Part shown: positions 34,327 to 43,764 of the stretch, one piece after another
Numbering within the stretch: position 1 is the first letter of the stretch
Layout: every line of letters begins with the position of its first letter
Assembly (NCBI GenBank): GCA_949293265.1
Contig: CASFCK010000005.1
Coordinates: 1 to 64,000, forward strand
DNA length: 64,000 bases
Source of the DNA: an uncultured bacterium
Lineage (GTDB): Bacteria > Bacillota_I > Bacilli_A > Acholeplasmatales > Anaeroplasmataceae
Direction: 5' to 3'
The notes under the pieces: model-generated
The model's database searches: none
Told to the model about the DNA's origin: nothing
What the model saw: the letters and a program-made list of their open reading frames with translations, nothing else
Translations under genes and position numbers: made by a program

Positions 34327-36381
34327 ATGATATATAATGCAAACAATATCAGAGACGTGGCTATATTAGGGCACTTAGGTAGTGGTAAAACTACTCTAGT
34401 TGAAGCCTTTGCGTATGCCACAGGATTAATAAAACAAAAAGGTGAAGTTGAAAAGAAAAACACATTAAGCGATTATGCTGATGAAGAAAAAAGTCGTGGT
34501 TCTTCAATCAACGCTAGCGTTGTTCCTGTTTATTATAATGACCACAAATTAAATTTAATAGATTTGCCAGGAAATGATGATTTTGTTGGTGAAATATTAA
34601 GCGTAACAAGATTAATTAAAGGTGCTATTTTAGTGATTGATGCTTCTAGTGGTGTTCAAGTTGGAACAATTAAACATTGGAATACTTTAAGAAGAAGAAA
34701 TATCCCTACTATCATCTATGTAAATAAAATGGATAAAGAAAACATCAATTTTGAAGATATTTTAACTGAAATTAGAACTAAATTAGGTAAAAACGCCGTT
34801 CCTTTCACTTATCCAATCGGCCATGTTGCTGATTTTGATGGTTTTGTTAATGTCGTAGACTTAAAAGCTAGAAAATATAATGGTGTAGAATGTGTAGATG
34901 ATGAAATATATCCTGATAAAAGAGCTAAAGTTTATGAATTGCATAATACAATTTGTGAAGCTGTAGCTTCTACAAATGAAGAATTATTAGAAAAATTCTT
35001 TAGTGGTGAAGAATTAACTAGAGATGAAATTCATAAAGGACTTCGAGAAGGGGTTTTAAATGGAGAATTAATCCCTGTCATTGTTGGTTCTGCTACTAAA
35101 AATATCGGTATTCATACTCTTTTAAGCATGATGATTGACTATCTTCCTTCTCCTAGCGATTTAAAGCCTTATATCGTTGAAACTAAAGACGGAAAAACTG
35201 AAGAACGCAAAACTACTGATGATGAACCATTTTCAGCTTATGTATTTAAAACTATTGTTGATCCATATGCTGGTATTATAAACATCTTTAAAGTTAATTC
35301 CGGGGTTTTAAAACTAGGTGATGAAATATATGTGCCGCAAACAGGTAAAACTGAAAAAATTACTACTTTATTTACAATGTGTGGTAAAAACCAAACTAAC
35401 ATAACTGAAGTTCATGCTGGTGATATAGCAGCAACCACAAAATTGAATAACGTTGTGTCAAGCTACACTTTATGTTCACCTAAGAATATTGTTATTTATA
35501 AACCTGTAAAATATCCTACTGCAGTTATATTTTTAGCTCTAGTACCTAAAAATAAAGCTGATGAAGATAAATTGTCTCAAGTATTACAAAAGATAATGAT
35601 TGAAGATCAAACTGTTGAAGTTAAGCGTAATCAAGAAACAAAACAACTACTTCTTGGTGGGGCTGGTCTATCACATTTATCATATATTCTAGAAAAGATG
35701 AAAAACGTTTATAAAGTAGAAGTTCAAACTGAAGAACCTAAGATAGTTTATCGCGAAAGCATAACTAAAGAAGCTACTGGTGATGGTAGATACATCAAAC
35801 AAAGTGGTGGAGCTGGTTATTATGGGGTTGTTACTATGCGTTTTGAGCCTGCTGACCATACTTACTTTACTGAAGAGGTATTTGGTGGGGCTGTACCTAA
35901 AAACTACTTCCCAGCTGTAGAAAAAGGTTTCCTTGAAGCAATGCAACAAGGCTTACTTGCTGGTTTCCCTGTTATTAATGTCAAAGCTACTTTATTAGAT
36001 GGTAAATATCATAGTGTAGATTCTAATGAAATGGCCTTTAAAATGGCAGCTATATTAGCATTTAAAGATGCCTATATGAAGGCTAACCCAATCATTTTAG
36101 AACCAATATATAAAATCGTTGTTAATGTTCATAATCAATATTTAGGTGATGTCTTATCTGACTTAAATCAAAAAAGAGCTAAAGTATTAGAAATGAACGA
36201 TAAAGGAAACGGGGAACAAGAAGTCATAGCCACAGTACCAGAAGCTGAAATATTAAATTATGCTCAAGAACTTAAAGCTATAACGCAATCTAGTGCCTAC
36301 TTCAATCGTGAATTCTTAGATTATGAAGAAGTACCAGCTTATTTAAAAGATAAAGTTATTGAACAAAATAAACTAAACTAA
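34327..36381 (+). CDS. Elongation factor G paralogue (EF-G-like translation GTPase)
   Basis: The 684-residue protein has the full EF-G five-domain layout but diverges in the GTPase site. The P-loop is GHLGSGKTT (15-23) rather than the usual GHIDAGKTT. Switch 2 is DLPGNDDF (79-86), where canonical EF-G has DTPGHVDF. The catalytic His is therefore Asn83. NKMDKE (~135) is present and domain IV with GYYGVV-type sequence is intact. In other bacteria such EF-G2 proteins lack efficient GTP hydrolysis; Bacteroides EF-G2 supports translation under carbon starvation. It is not the main fusA, which is usually next to rpsG. Shine-Dalgarno GAGGG; overlaps the next gene by 1 base. Confidence 0.9.
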   Translation: MIYNANNIRDVAILGHLGSGKTTLVEAFAYATGLIKQKGEVEKKNTLSDYADEEKSRGSSINASVVPVYYNDHKLNLIDLPGNDDFVGEILSVTRLIKGAILVIDASSGVQVGTIKHWNTLRRRNIPTIIYVNKMDKENINFEDILTEIRTKLGKNAVPFTYPIGHVADFDGFVNVVDLKARKYNGVECVDDEIYPDKRAKVYELHNTICEAVASTNEELLEKFFSGEELTRDEIHKGLREGVLNGELIPVIVGSATKNIGIHTLLSMMIDYLPSPSDLKPYIVETKDGKTEERKTTDDEPFSAYVFKTIVDPYAGIINIFKVNSGVLKLGDEIYVPQTGKTEKITTLFTMCGKNQTNITEVHAGDIAATTKLNNVVSSYTLCSPKNIVIYKPVKYPTAVIFLALVPKNKADEDKLSQVLQKIMIEDQTVEVKRNQETKQLLLGGAGLSHLSYILEKMKNVYKVEVQTEEPKIVYRESITKEATGDGRYIKQSGGAGYYGVVTMRFEPADHTYFTEEVFGGAVPKNYFPAVEKGFLEAMQQGLLAGFPVINVKATLLDGKYHSVDSNEMAFKMAAILAFKDAYMKANPIILEPIYKIVVNVHNQYLGDVLSDLNQKRAKVLEMNDKGNGEQEVIATVPEAEILNYAQELKAITQSSAYFNREFLDYEEVPAYLKDKVIEQNKLN

Positions 36382-37079
36382 TGGAAAGAATTACTTTAAA
36401 ATTAAATAATTACATATATCATATTGATATTATTATTTCTAAGAAAATAAAAGGCACTATTGATGCCTTTTACTTTCTTGATGGACAAAACGCTTTTAAA
36501 GATTCTTATGCTACTTTTCATAAAAGCTTAAAAGCTAAGAAACACTTAAATAAATTGCATAAGCCTTATCTAGCAATAGCTATTCATAGCCCTAATAATT
36601 TAGAACGTTTTTCCTTATATACTCCTTTTAAATTAAAGGATATTAATAATAACACTATGTTATATGATAACTTTATTAATGATCTAACTAAAACTATAAT
36701 GCCTAAACTAGAAGCTAATTATAACATTAAAAATCGGTATTTAATTACTTCTTCTTTAGCTACTTTACCAGCTTTAGCATTAAGTAATTATTATAATGGG
36801 ATAGCTTTATTTTCTAGTGCCTTTTTCTTAAATTATGAAGAAACAAAAAAATTAATTAATATTAACAAAACTTATAATTTTATAGCCGTAGGTGATAAAG
36901 AACATTCAGATTACAAATATGGCCCTAATGATTATTTAAGTGCTAGTAATTGGTATTATAGTTATTGTTTAAAAAATAACATTAACGCTGATTTATATAT
37001 TCATCATAAAGGAAAACATGATGAAAAATCTTGGCGTAAATATTTAAAAATATTTATTAAAAAAATCAGAGAATTTTAA
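36381..37079 (+). CDS. Putative esterase-like alpha/beta hydrolase
   Basis: The 232-residue protein resembles the D/Esterase family (Fes/YbbA-like): FYFLDGQN near 31-38, a nucleophile region ITSSLATLPALAL near 122-134, VGDKEHSD near 170-177 and a C-terminal GKHDEKSW near 215-222 that would carry the catalytic His. The nucleophile elbow TSSLAT is a poor match to GxSxGG, so activity is uncertain. The start ATG overlaps the EF-G paralogue stop (TAATG), so the two are co-translated. The link between an esterase and a translation factor is unexplained. Confidence 0.65.
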   Translation: MERITLKLNNYIYHIDIIISKKIKGTIDAFYFLDGQNAFKDSYATFHKSLKAKKHLNKLHKPYLAIAIHSPNNLERFSLYTPFKLKDINNNTMLYDNFINDLTKTIMPKLEANYNIKNRYLITSSLATLPALALSNYYNGIALFSSAFFLNYEETKKLININKTYNFIAVGDKEHSDYKYGPNDYLSASNWYYSYCLKNNINADLYIHHKGKHDEKSWRKYLKIFIKKIREF

Positions 37080-37090
37080 AAATCCCCTTA

Positions 37091-37127
37091 AAAAAATCAT
37101 CCCCTAATTTAAAGAGGATGATTTTTT
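37091..37127. terminator. Bidirectional terminator between the esterase and lipoprotein genes
   Basis: AAAAAATCATCC (37091-37102) and GGATGATTTTTT (37116-37127) form a 12-bp stem whose U/A ends serve both strands. The loop is 13 bases. Confidence 0.85.
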
Positions 37128-37132
37128 ATTTA

Positions 37133-38608
37133 TTATTCAGCTGGAGTAGTTTCTGCAACAGAAACTACAAAACCAAATACACAGAATTGATTACTTGTAT
37201 TATCAATAGTTAATCTTACACTTTGACCAGCTTCAACTGTAAATTCAGCTACATAAGCAGTTTGAGGTGATAGCTCATTGCCAACTTCAGTAATAGCTAC
37301 ACCATCAACTGTAACTTCGCCTTTTTTGTCTTCAATTGAACTATTAGTTACAGTATAATAAACTTTAACTGTAATGTTATTTTCTTTAGCTGTAACAGTA
37401 TATGCACGTTTACTTCCTGTAGGACGTAAAACTGATGTAAATTCATAACCTGATTCATCATTAGCTGTCGCTTTAACAGGCTGATTTAAGGTAGCATCAG
37501 TCTTATGTGTGTATTCAGATACTACTTCAATCATACCACCACTATCAGTAGCATTAGCAATTGTTACATAAGAATCATCATATAGTTGTTCACCTTTGCT
37601 AAAATCAGTTTCTGTTAAATCACCAGCAAAAACTTCAGCGTTATATTTCCACCAAACAGCATGTAAGTTAACATTAGCTGTTACTTTACTTGTTTCAAAG
37701 TCATATAGTTTGTCATCAGTTGTTGCTGACCAACCAACAAATTTATAACCATCACGAACAGGAGCAGCTACAGCACTAGCTAAACCATCATGTGGAACAC
37801 CTACTGTAACGCTTGTTGTTCCATCTTCATCAAATGTACCACCATTAGCATCAAATACTACATCATGACCATAAACAGCCACTAATTTTAATGGGGCAGT
37901 AACTGGAGTTTCAAAATCATATTCAGTTTGACCATTTGAAGTCCAATATAAGAATTTACCAGTAGCTGTATCAGCCATAGTAACTTCTGGTTCAGCAACG
38001 GCCTTACCGCACCTTACAGTAACTGAAGAAACAGCTGTACCGTTATCACCAGAATCAAATGTAACGGTTGTATCCCATACAGCATATAATACTAAGTTTG
38101 TTGTAACTGGAGCAGAGAAATCATATGCTTCATCAGAATATTGTTCTTTTGCCCAATGAACAAAAATATATCCTTCTTTTTCTGGATCTGTAGGTTCATC
38201 TACTGCTTTATTTTTATCTACCTTGACAGTTGGTGTAGAAACAGTACCACCAGTAGGATGGAATGTAACTGTGAATGATTTAGCGCCAGCTTCAACTTGC
38301 CATACAGCAATTAAAGTAGTATTAGCATTAACTGGTTTTGTAAAATCATATTCAGTTTTACCATCTGCAGTCCAATATAAGAATTTATAACCATCATATG
38401 TTGGATCAGTAGGTTTTATAACAGTCTCCCCATCTTTAACTTTTACACTTTCTACAGCACTTCCGCCGTTTGAATTGAATGTGACTGTCCATTCAGCTTG
38501 TTGTGTTTCAGTGTTATCACAAGAAGCTAGTGTAACAGCTGTTACAGAAACACCTGTAACACAACATAATCCCAAAATTGCTCTTGAGACTATTTTTTTA
38601 ATCTTCAT
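37133..38608 (-). CDS. Lipoprotein with four InlB-type B-repeats
   Basis: The 491-residue protein has a lipoprotein signal peptide with lipobox LASC, giving Cys30 as the lipid-modified residue. Four repeats of the Listeria-Bacteroides/InlB B-repeat type follow (about residues 36-100, 105-170, 175-240, 243-315), each starting VTF/VVF and ending near LIAVW, LYAVW, LVAVY or LHAVW. The last ~165 residues are a separate beta-rich domain. Such proteins are surface-exposed and often bind ligands or hosts. I start at ATG 38608: an upstream GTG is part of the Shine-Dalgarno. Its ribosome-binding region is nearly identical to that of oppA, and two operator-like sites lie upstream. Confidence 0.88.
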   Translation of the reverse strand: MKIKKIVSRAILGLCCVTGVSVTAVTLASCDNTETQQAEWTVTFNSNGGSAVESVKVKDGETVIKPTDPTYDGYKFLYWTADGKTEYDFTKPVNANTTLIAVWQVEAGAKSFTVTFHPTGGTVSTPTVKVDKNKAVDEPTDPEKEGYIFVHWAKEQYSDEAYDFSAPVTTNLVLYAVWDTTVTFDSGDNGTAVSSVTVRCGKAVAEPEVTMADTATGKFLYWTSNGQTEYDFETPVTAPLKLVAVYGHDVVFDANGGTFDEDGTTSVTVGVPHDGLASAVAAPVRDGYKFVGWSATTDDKLYDFETSKVTANVNLHAVWWKYNAEVFAGDLTETDFSKGEQLYDDSYVTIANATDSGGMIEVVSEYTHKTDATLNQPVKATANDESGYEFTSVLRPTGSKRAYTVTAKENNITVKVYYTVTNSSIEDKKGEVTVDGVAITEVGNELSPQTAYVAEFTVEAGQSVRLTIDNTSNQFCVFGFVVSVAETTPAE

Positions 38609-38646
38609 TAAAATCTCTCCTTCCACATCTATAAGATTTGATATTA

Positions 38647-38674
38647 ATTATAACGTTTTTTTACATTTTTTCAA
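38647..38674 (-). promoter_or_regulatory. Promoter of the B-repeat lipoprotein
   Basis: On the minus strand TTGAAA (38674-38669) and TATAAT (38652-38647) are 16 bases apart. A small palindrome AGCG-TAT-CGCT (38677-38687) sits just upstream. Confidence 0.65.
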
Positions 38675-38698
38675 TAAGCGTATCGCTTTTTCTTCGTT

Positions 38699-38735
38699 AG
38701 AAAGCGTTTACAATAAGTTGTTAAAAACGTTAACA
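38699..38735 (-). promoter_or_regulatory. Two operator-like sites upstream of the lipoprotein promoter
   Basis: On the minus strand TGTAAACGCTTTCT (38712-38699) is cre-like. TGTTAACGTTTTTAACA (38735-38719) has perfect 6-bp inverted arms around CGTTT. The first site starts 24 bases upstream of the -35 box, matching the 23-base offset of the oppA site. Confidence 0.6.
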
Positions 38736-38925
38736 CACTAATTTTAAAAATATAAAATTTTGTTTTATGGCCGTTTTTATGAATAATATTTTATTTAGAT
38801 ATGTTCGGTGGGCACAATAAAAATTTTTGTTCGAAATTAGTTAGATAAATAAAATAAAATTTTGTTTTTTCAAAATTTGGTATTTTTACATCTTCAAATT
38901 TTATTCTCTAATAAGAAAGAAAAAA
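38736..38925. other. Gene-free AT-rich stretch between lipoprotein regulation and the gapA terminator
   Basis: No ORF or RNA gene was recognised here. It contains a 15-bp direct repeat ATAAAATTTTGTTTT at 38752-38766 and 38854-38868 and many A/T tracts. These could be an upstream activating (UP-type) region or simple low complexity. Confidence 0.5.
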
Positions 38926-38942
38926 GAGGTCATTAAGACCTC
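38926..38942 (-). terminator. Terminator of gapA
   Basis: On the minus strand GAGGTC-TTAAT-GACCTC is followed by TTTTTTCTTTC. It begins 11 bases past the gapA stop. Confidence 0.9.
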
Positions 38943-38952
38943 CGAAAAATAA

Positions 38953-40017
<1,065 letters not shown>

Positions 40018-40038
40018 CTAAAGTATTTTTACGCATAT

Positions 40039-40066
40039 ATTTTAACACATTTAAAAGACTTTTCAA
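40039..40066 (-). promoter_or_regulatory. Promoter of gapA
   Basis: On the minus strand TTGAAA (40066-40061) and TAAAAT (40044-40039) are 16 bases apart. The 5' leader is about 55-60 bases. Confidence 0.7.
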
Positions 40067-40093
40067 GTTATAATTACCACATAAAAAGCGCTT

Positions 40094-40107
40094 TGAAAAC
40101 GTTTTAT
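40094..40107 (-). promoter_or_regulatory. cre-like operator upstream of gapA
   Basis: The plus strand reads TGAAAACGTTTTAT, a good cre match except for the last two positions. It lies 27 bases upstream of the gapA -35 box and just past the nadK stop codon. Confidence 0.6.
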
Positions 40108-40110
40108 AAC

Positions 40111-40890
40111 TTAGTTGTTTTCTTTATCAAAAAAAGATCTTTTTATTCGACTAATAAAGCTGATATCTGAATTTGATCCTACCTTTACATAATTACTTCC
40201 CATATGAGCTGTTAAACGCTTAAAATTTTGTAGTTCAATCGATAAAGTATCAACTGTCAAATAAATACCCTTATATTTACCAACTGCTTGTAGTTCAACA
40301 TAATATCCATTACCTAAAACTAATGGGGAATTAATAGTTTCAAAACTTGTTGAATTAATTCCCGCTATTTCTGTTAACTGCATAGCTCTTATATTATGAT
40401 CAATTATTGCCCCACCTAAAGACTTATTATAGGCTGTTGAACCTGTTGGGGTTGATATACACATCCCTGTTCCTCTAAAATGTTCAAAAAATTCATTGTT
40501 GATATAAACATCTAATTTAAGTGTTCTTGGTGGACAAATTATAGTCATTTCATTAATCGCTGTAAAATTATAAATGTTATCAGCAAAAATTTGAACTGAT
40601 AATAAAGGGATTCTATTTATTTTAAAATTATTATTATTAATGTCATTAATCAAGTTATCTAAATCGTCAATGCCATAATTTGAATAAAATCCTAAATGAC
40701 CTGTATGAACACCAAAAAAAGTTGCGGTCGGATATTTATGACAAGCTCTAATAAAAGTACCATCACCACCTACAGTAAAAACAATATTTGGCGATTCATC
40801 ATTATAAGGTAACTTAATACCTTCTTTTATTTTTTTGGTTATAGCTAATGTGTTATCATCAAATTTATTAACTATTGCATAACTTAGCAT
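40111..40890 (-). CDS. nadK: NAD kinase
   Basis: NadK phosphorylates NAD to NADP with ATP or polyphosphate. The 259-residue protein has the GGDGT motif (near residue 42), FFGVHTGHLGFYS (~60), the NE motif in TAINEMTI (~113) and the TPTGSTAYNKSLGG motif (~150). I start it at ATG 40890 (MLSYAIV): the in-frame GTG at 40899 is within the Shine-Dalgarno region. A TATAAT (40920-40915) lies upstream. It is divergent from the CYTH gene. Confidence 0.95.
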   Translation of the reverse strand: MLSYAIVNKFDDNTLAITKKIKEGIKLPYNDESPNIVFTVGGDGTFIRACHKYPTATFFGVHTGHLGFYSNYGIDDLDNLINDINNNNFKINRIPLLSVQIFADNIYNFTAINEMTIICPPRTLKLDVYINNEFFEHFRGTGMCISTPTGSTAYNKSLGGAIIDHNIRAMQLTEIAGINSTSFETINSPLVLGNGYYVELQAVGKYKGIYLTVDTLSIELQNFKRLTAHMGSNYVKVGSNSDISFISRIKRSFFDKENN

Positions 40891-40991
40891 AAATATCACT
40901 TACTTTCTGCTAAAATTATACCATTATTTTAATAAATAACTAGTAAAAAAAATAAAAAAATGGTAATATATGCATACGAGGAGTTGATATA

Positions 40992-41555
40992 ATGCCTACT
41001 AATATAGAATTGGAATTTAAAACAAAAATAACTGAGGAACAGTATAATAAATTAATTGCTGAATTTGAACTAGATAATAATATTTTTCCTCAAACTAATT
41101 TTTATTTTGATACTCCTGATTTAAAACTGTATAAAAAAAATACAGTTTTAAGAATAAGACAAAAAGGAAGTAATTTTAAACTAACTAAAAAAGAACGTGG
41201 CGAACAAGCTAATGAAGCTTGTGAATCACATATTTTTTTACAAGAAGATAAAGCGCTAGAATTCTTAAAAAACGGATTTGATGCCAACATTATTGAAATA
41301 AATTCGTTTGTTAACAATGTTTGCGAACTTACTACATACCGCGCTAGAACAACTTATAAAGACGGAATATTGTTCTTTGATAAGAGTGAGTATTACGGCC
41401 ATACTGATTATGAAATCGAGTATGAAGTAGACTCAATTGAACAAGGCAAAAAAGATTTTACTTCTTTTTTAACCGAACATAATATTCCTTATGTTGAACC
41501 TGAACGAAAAAGTACAAGGGCTTATAAAGCTATAATGAATAAAGGGCTAGAATAG
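40992..41555 (+). CDS. CYTH domain protein (triphosphate tunnel metalloenzyme)
   Basis: The 187-residue protein opens with the CYTH signature ExExK (Glu6, Glu8, Lys10) and has alternating charged strands (RIRQKG, KLTKKER, YEIEYEVD) expected of the triphosphate tunnel. Members act as inorganic triphosphatase, thiamine triphosphatase or adenylate cyclase. In Firmicutes the YjbK type often neighbours ppGpp synthetase and nadK, and nadK is divergent here. The substrate cannot be assigned. Shine-Dalgarno GAGGAG precedes the ATG. Confidence 0.88.
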   Translation: MPTNIELEFKTKITEEQYNKLIAEFELDNNIFPQTNFYFDTPDLKLYKKNTVLRIRQKGSNFKLTKKERGEQANEACESHIFLQEDKALEFLKNGFDANIIEINSFVNNVCELTTYRARTTYKDGILFFDKSEYYGHTDYEIEYEVDSIEQGKKDFTSFLTEHNIPYVEPERKSTRAYKAIMNKGLE

Positions 41556-41562
41556 GCCCTTT
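41541..41562. terminator. Terminator between the CYTH gene and spx
   Basis: AAAGGGC and GCCCTTT form a 7-bp stem around an 8-base loop, followed by ATTTTTC on the plus strand. It overlaps both the CYTH stop and the end of spx. Confidence 0.75.
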
Positions 41563-41998
41563 ATTTTTCTTCTTTAAAGCTATATTCTAACCCTTTTTGG
41601 TATTCACAATTATCTTGATTTAAGGAACATGTCCATTGTCTTCTGATTTCTCTAGGTATAAAAACCCTAATTTCTTCATCATTATAGCCAACCTGCATTT
41701 TGTTATCATCAACTATAATAGGTCTTTTTAACACACTAGGATGCTTGATGATAAAGTCAACTAAATCATTAAACTTCATATCTTCTAGATTTAAATTCGC
41801 TTCGCTAAATACTTTAGATCTTGTAGATATAATATCTTCAAAACCATCTTCTGTATTTTCTAGCATACTAATTATATCAGCCCTAGTGATTGGGGTATTA
41901 AAAAAATTAACTTCTTTATATGGAATGTTATGCTCCTTAAACCATTTTATTGCCTTACGGCAAGATGCACAACTATTTGTTGTATATATTTTAATCAC
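41561..41998 (-). CDS. spx: Spx-family transcriptional regulator
   Basis: The 145-residue protein has the ArsC/Spx thioredoxin-like fold with a redox CxxC at residues 10-13 (CASC), the RPI motif (near 94) and a C-terminal tail with PREIRRQ. Spx binds the alpha subunit of RNA polymerase and controls the disulfide-stress response. The start is GTG at 41998 after a GGTGATG Shine-Dalgarno; the ATG a few bases upstream is out of frame. A TATAAT lies in the upstream region. A second Spx-type or ArsC role cannot be excluded, but the CxxC and RPI favour Spx. Confidence 0.88.
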   Translation of the reverse strand: MIKIYTTNSCASCRKAIKWFKEHNIPYKEVNFFNTPITRADIISMLENTEDGFEDIISTRSKVFSEANLNLEDMKFNDLVDFIIKHPSVLKRPIIVDDNKMQVGYNDEEIRVFIPREIRRQWTCSLNQDNCEYQKGLEYSFKEEK

Positions 41999-42062
41999 TA
42001 ATCATCACCGAAGTAATTATAGCATATTTAGCATTTTATTACTAGTTTTTACCTAATTAAAC

Positions 42063-42090
42063 TTTACATAAATCTAAAACGTGTTATAAT
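42063..42090 (+). promoter_or_regulatory. Promoter of trpS
   Basis: TTTACA (42063-42068) and TATAAT (42085-42090) are 16 bases apart. The start is inferred near 42097. Confidence 0.8.
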
Positions 42091-42096
42091 AAAAAC

Positions 42097-42290
42097 GTCG
42101 AAGAAAGATGTAGGTTAATATAATTTAGCATAAAGAGAGTGGTTGGTAGGTGTAAAACCATACTATTATTTTAATCATTGGGCATCTGGAGACTTAAGTT
42201 GACTACTATATAGTTTAAAGTGCTAGATTATATATCTAGAATTAAGGTGGTACCACGCGGAAGCGTCCTTTAGGGATGTTTCCGTTTTTT
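42097..42290 (+). promoter_or_regulatory. Tryptophan T-box riboswitch with transcription terminator
   Basis: The leader carries the T-box core AAGGTGGTACCACGCG (42244-42259). Stem I base AGATG (42106-42110) pairs with CATCT (42183-42187). The specifier codon UGG (42179-42181, Trp) lies next to that stem. An AGAGAG bulge segment is at about 42134-42139. The terminator hairpin (11 bp from 42258, with the last loop-closing pair near 42268) ends with TTTTTT at 42285-42290. Uncharged tRNA-Trp would pair with UGG and the T-box sequence and let transcription continue into trpS. Confidence 0.95.
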
Positions 42291-42305
42291 ATTAAGGAGG
42301 ATTTT

Positions 42306-43298
42306 ATGAAACGTGTATTAACCGGAATTCAGCCATCAGGTCATATTACGCTAGGTAATTATTTAGGGGCTATTAGACCTTTAATTCAACTACAACAAGA
42401 TGATGATGTAGAATTATTAGTTTTCATTGCTGATTTACATGCTATAACCGTGCCTCAAGATAGACAAGCACTAAAGAAAAATATCAAAGAACTTGCTGCA
42501 TTATATTTAGCATGTGGACTAGATTTAAATAAAGCTCATATGTTTATTCAATCAGAAGTTCCGTGTCACAATCAGCTTGGTTGGGTTATGGAATGTAATT
42601 CTTATATTGGAGAGTTAGAAAGAATGACTCAATTTAAAGATAAAAAACAAAAACAAACTGAAGGTATATCAGCTGGGTTATTAACATATCCACCTTTAAT
42701 GGCAGCCGATATTTTATTATATGATGCTGATTTAGTACCTGTAGGTGAAGATCAAAAACAGCATTTAGAAATAACTCGCAACTTAGCTGAAAGATTTAAT
42801 AATAAATATAGTGAAACTTTTAAAGTACCAGAACCATACATCCTTAAAAATGGAGCTAGGATTATGTCTTTAGTTGATCCAACTAAAAAAATGAGTAAGT
42901 CTGATGCTAATCCTAAAGCTTATATAACCTTACTTGATGATATTAACATAGCTAAAAAGAAAATCAAAAGTGCAGTTACTGATAGTGATGGTAATATTAA
43001 ATATGATGTAATAAATAAACCTGGCATATCTAATTTGTTAACAATTTATAGTGCCTTAACAAATATTTCTATATCTGAATTAGAAACTAAATATCAAGAT
43101 AGTAATTATCAAACCTTCAAAGAAGATTTAGCAAATATAGTAGCTTGTTTTTTAACTAAGATTCAAAGTAAGTTTAATTATTATATTAATGATAGCGAAT
43201 TAGATTTAGTTTTAAATAGTGGTAGAGATTATGCATATCATTATGCATCAAGAAAAATACAAAAAGTATATCGCAAAGTTGGATTAGGAAGAAACTAA
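42306..43298 (+). CDS. trpS: Tryptophanyl-tRNA synthetase
   Basis: This class I synthetase charges tRNA-Trp. The 330-residue protein has GIQPSGHITLGNYLGAI at the start (TLGN replaces HIGH), GEDQKQHLEITR in the middle and KKMSKSDAN (~190) as the second active-site motif. I start it at ATG 42306 with AAGGAGG just upstream; an in-frame ATG at 42276 would lie in the T-box terminator. It is a single gene controlled by the T-box. Confidence 0.97.
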   Translation: MKRVLTGIQPSGHITLGNYLGAIRPLIQLQQDDDVELLVFIADLHAITVPQDRQALKKNIKELAALYLACGLDLNKAHMFIQSEVPCHNQLGWVMECNSYIGELERMTQFKDKKQKQTEGISAGLLTYPPLMAADILLYDADLVPVGEDQKQHLEITRNLAERFNNKYSETFKVPEPYILKNGARIMSLVDPTKKMSKSDANPKAYITLLDDINIAKKKIKSAVTDSDGNIKYDVINKPGISNLLTIYSALTNISISELETKYQDSNYQTFKEDLANIVACFLTKIQSKFNYYINDSELDLVLNSGRDYAYHYASRKIQKVYRKVGLGRN

Positions 43299-43304
43299 AA
43301 AAAG

Positions 43305-43343
43305 GCTATAACAAGGTAAAATACCTATGTTATAGCTTTTTTT
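43305..43343. terminator. Bidirectional terminator between trpS and the opp operon
   Basis: GCTATAACA and TGTTATAGC form the outer stem, and AGGTA/TACCT continue it. It has A runs before and TTTTTTT after, serving both convergent genes. Confidence 0.85.
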
Positions 43344-43764
43344 ATACTTGATAATATGCTATATAAAACCCGATAGCTATTATCAAAAATATACTAGCAA
43401 CAATAAGTCCTTCAAATTGAATTGGCTTTCTTTTTTCTTTTCTAATTTCTTTATAATCAGCATATGTACCTGACACTTCTTCATCTATGTTTGGTAATGG
43501 TATAAATTTCGCAACTATATATTTTACAGAATAAGATAAACCATCAAATGTTCCTTGATGAGCTGAGAAAGATAGTGCAACCATTCCATATTCCAAAACA
43601 GCAGGTATTAATGTTATATCTGAAGAGTAGCGCAATGCTTCTTTTAGATCAGAAGCTGTAAATGGATTTCTAAAGATTAGACATAAAGCCGAAATAACTA
43701 TACCCGTAATTAAATATTTAATTAGGACAATAATTCGTTCTTTAGTAAAAAACTTTTTCTTCAT
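43342..43764 (-). CDS. DUF3899-like membrane protein
   Basis: The 140-residue protein has membrane segments at about 12-30, 52-70 and 118-136. Between them lies a GTFDGLSYSVKYI segment resembling the GxFDGxxYSF signature of DUF3899 proteins. These often sit with oligopeptide transporters in Firmicutes. It is the last gene of oppABCDF and overlaps oppF by one base. Function unknown; a role in transporter assembly is only a guess. Confidence 0.6.
   Translation of the reverse strand: MKKKFFTKERIIVLIKYLITGIVISALCLIFRNPFTASDLKEALRYSSDITLIPAVLEYGMVALSFSAHQGTFDGLSYSVKYIVAKFIPLPNIDEEVSGTYADYKEIRKEKRKPIQFEGLIVASIFLIIAIGFYIAYYQV

Noticed and set aside
38736-38925. A small RNA in the lipoprotein-gapA gap
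   Set aside because: No promoter-terminator pair or stable fold stood out beyond AT-rich runs.
42276-42305. Upstream ATG for trpS
   Set aside because: It lies in the T-box terminator hairpin. The ATG at 42306 has a perfect Shine-Dalgarno.
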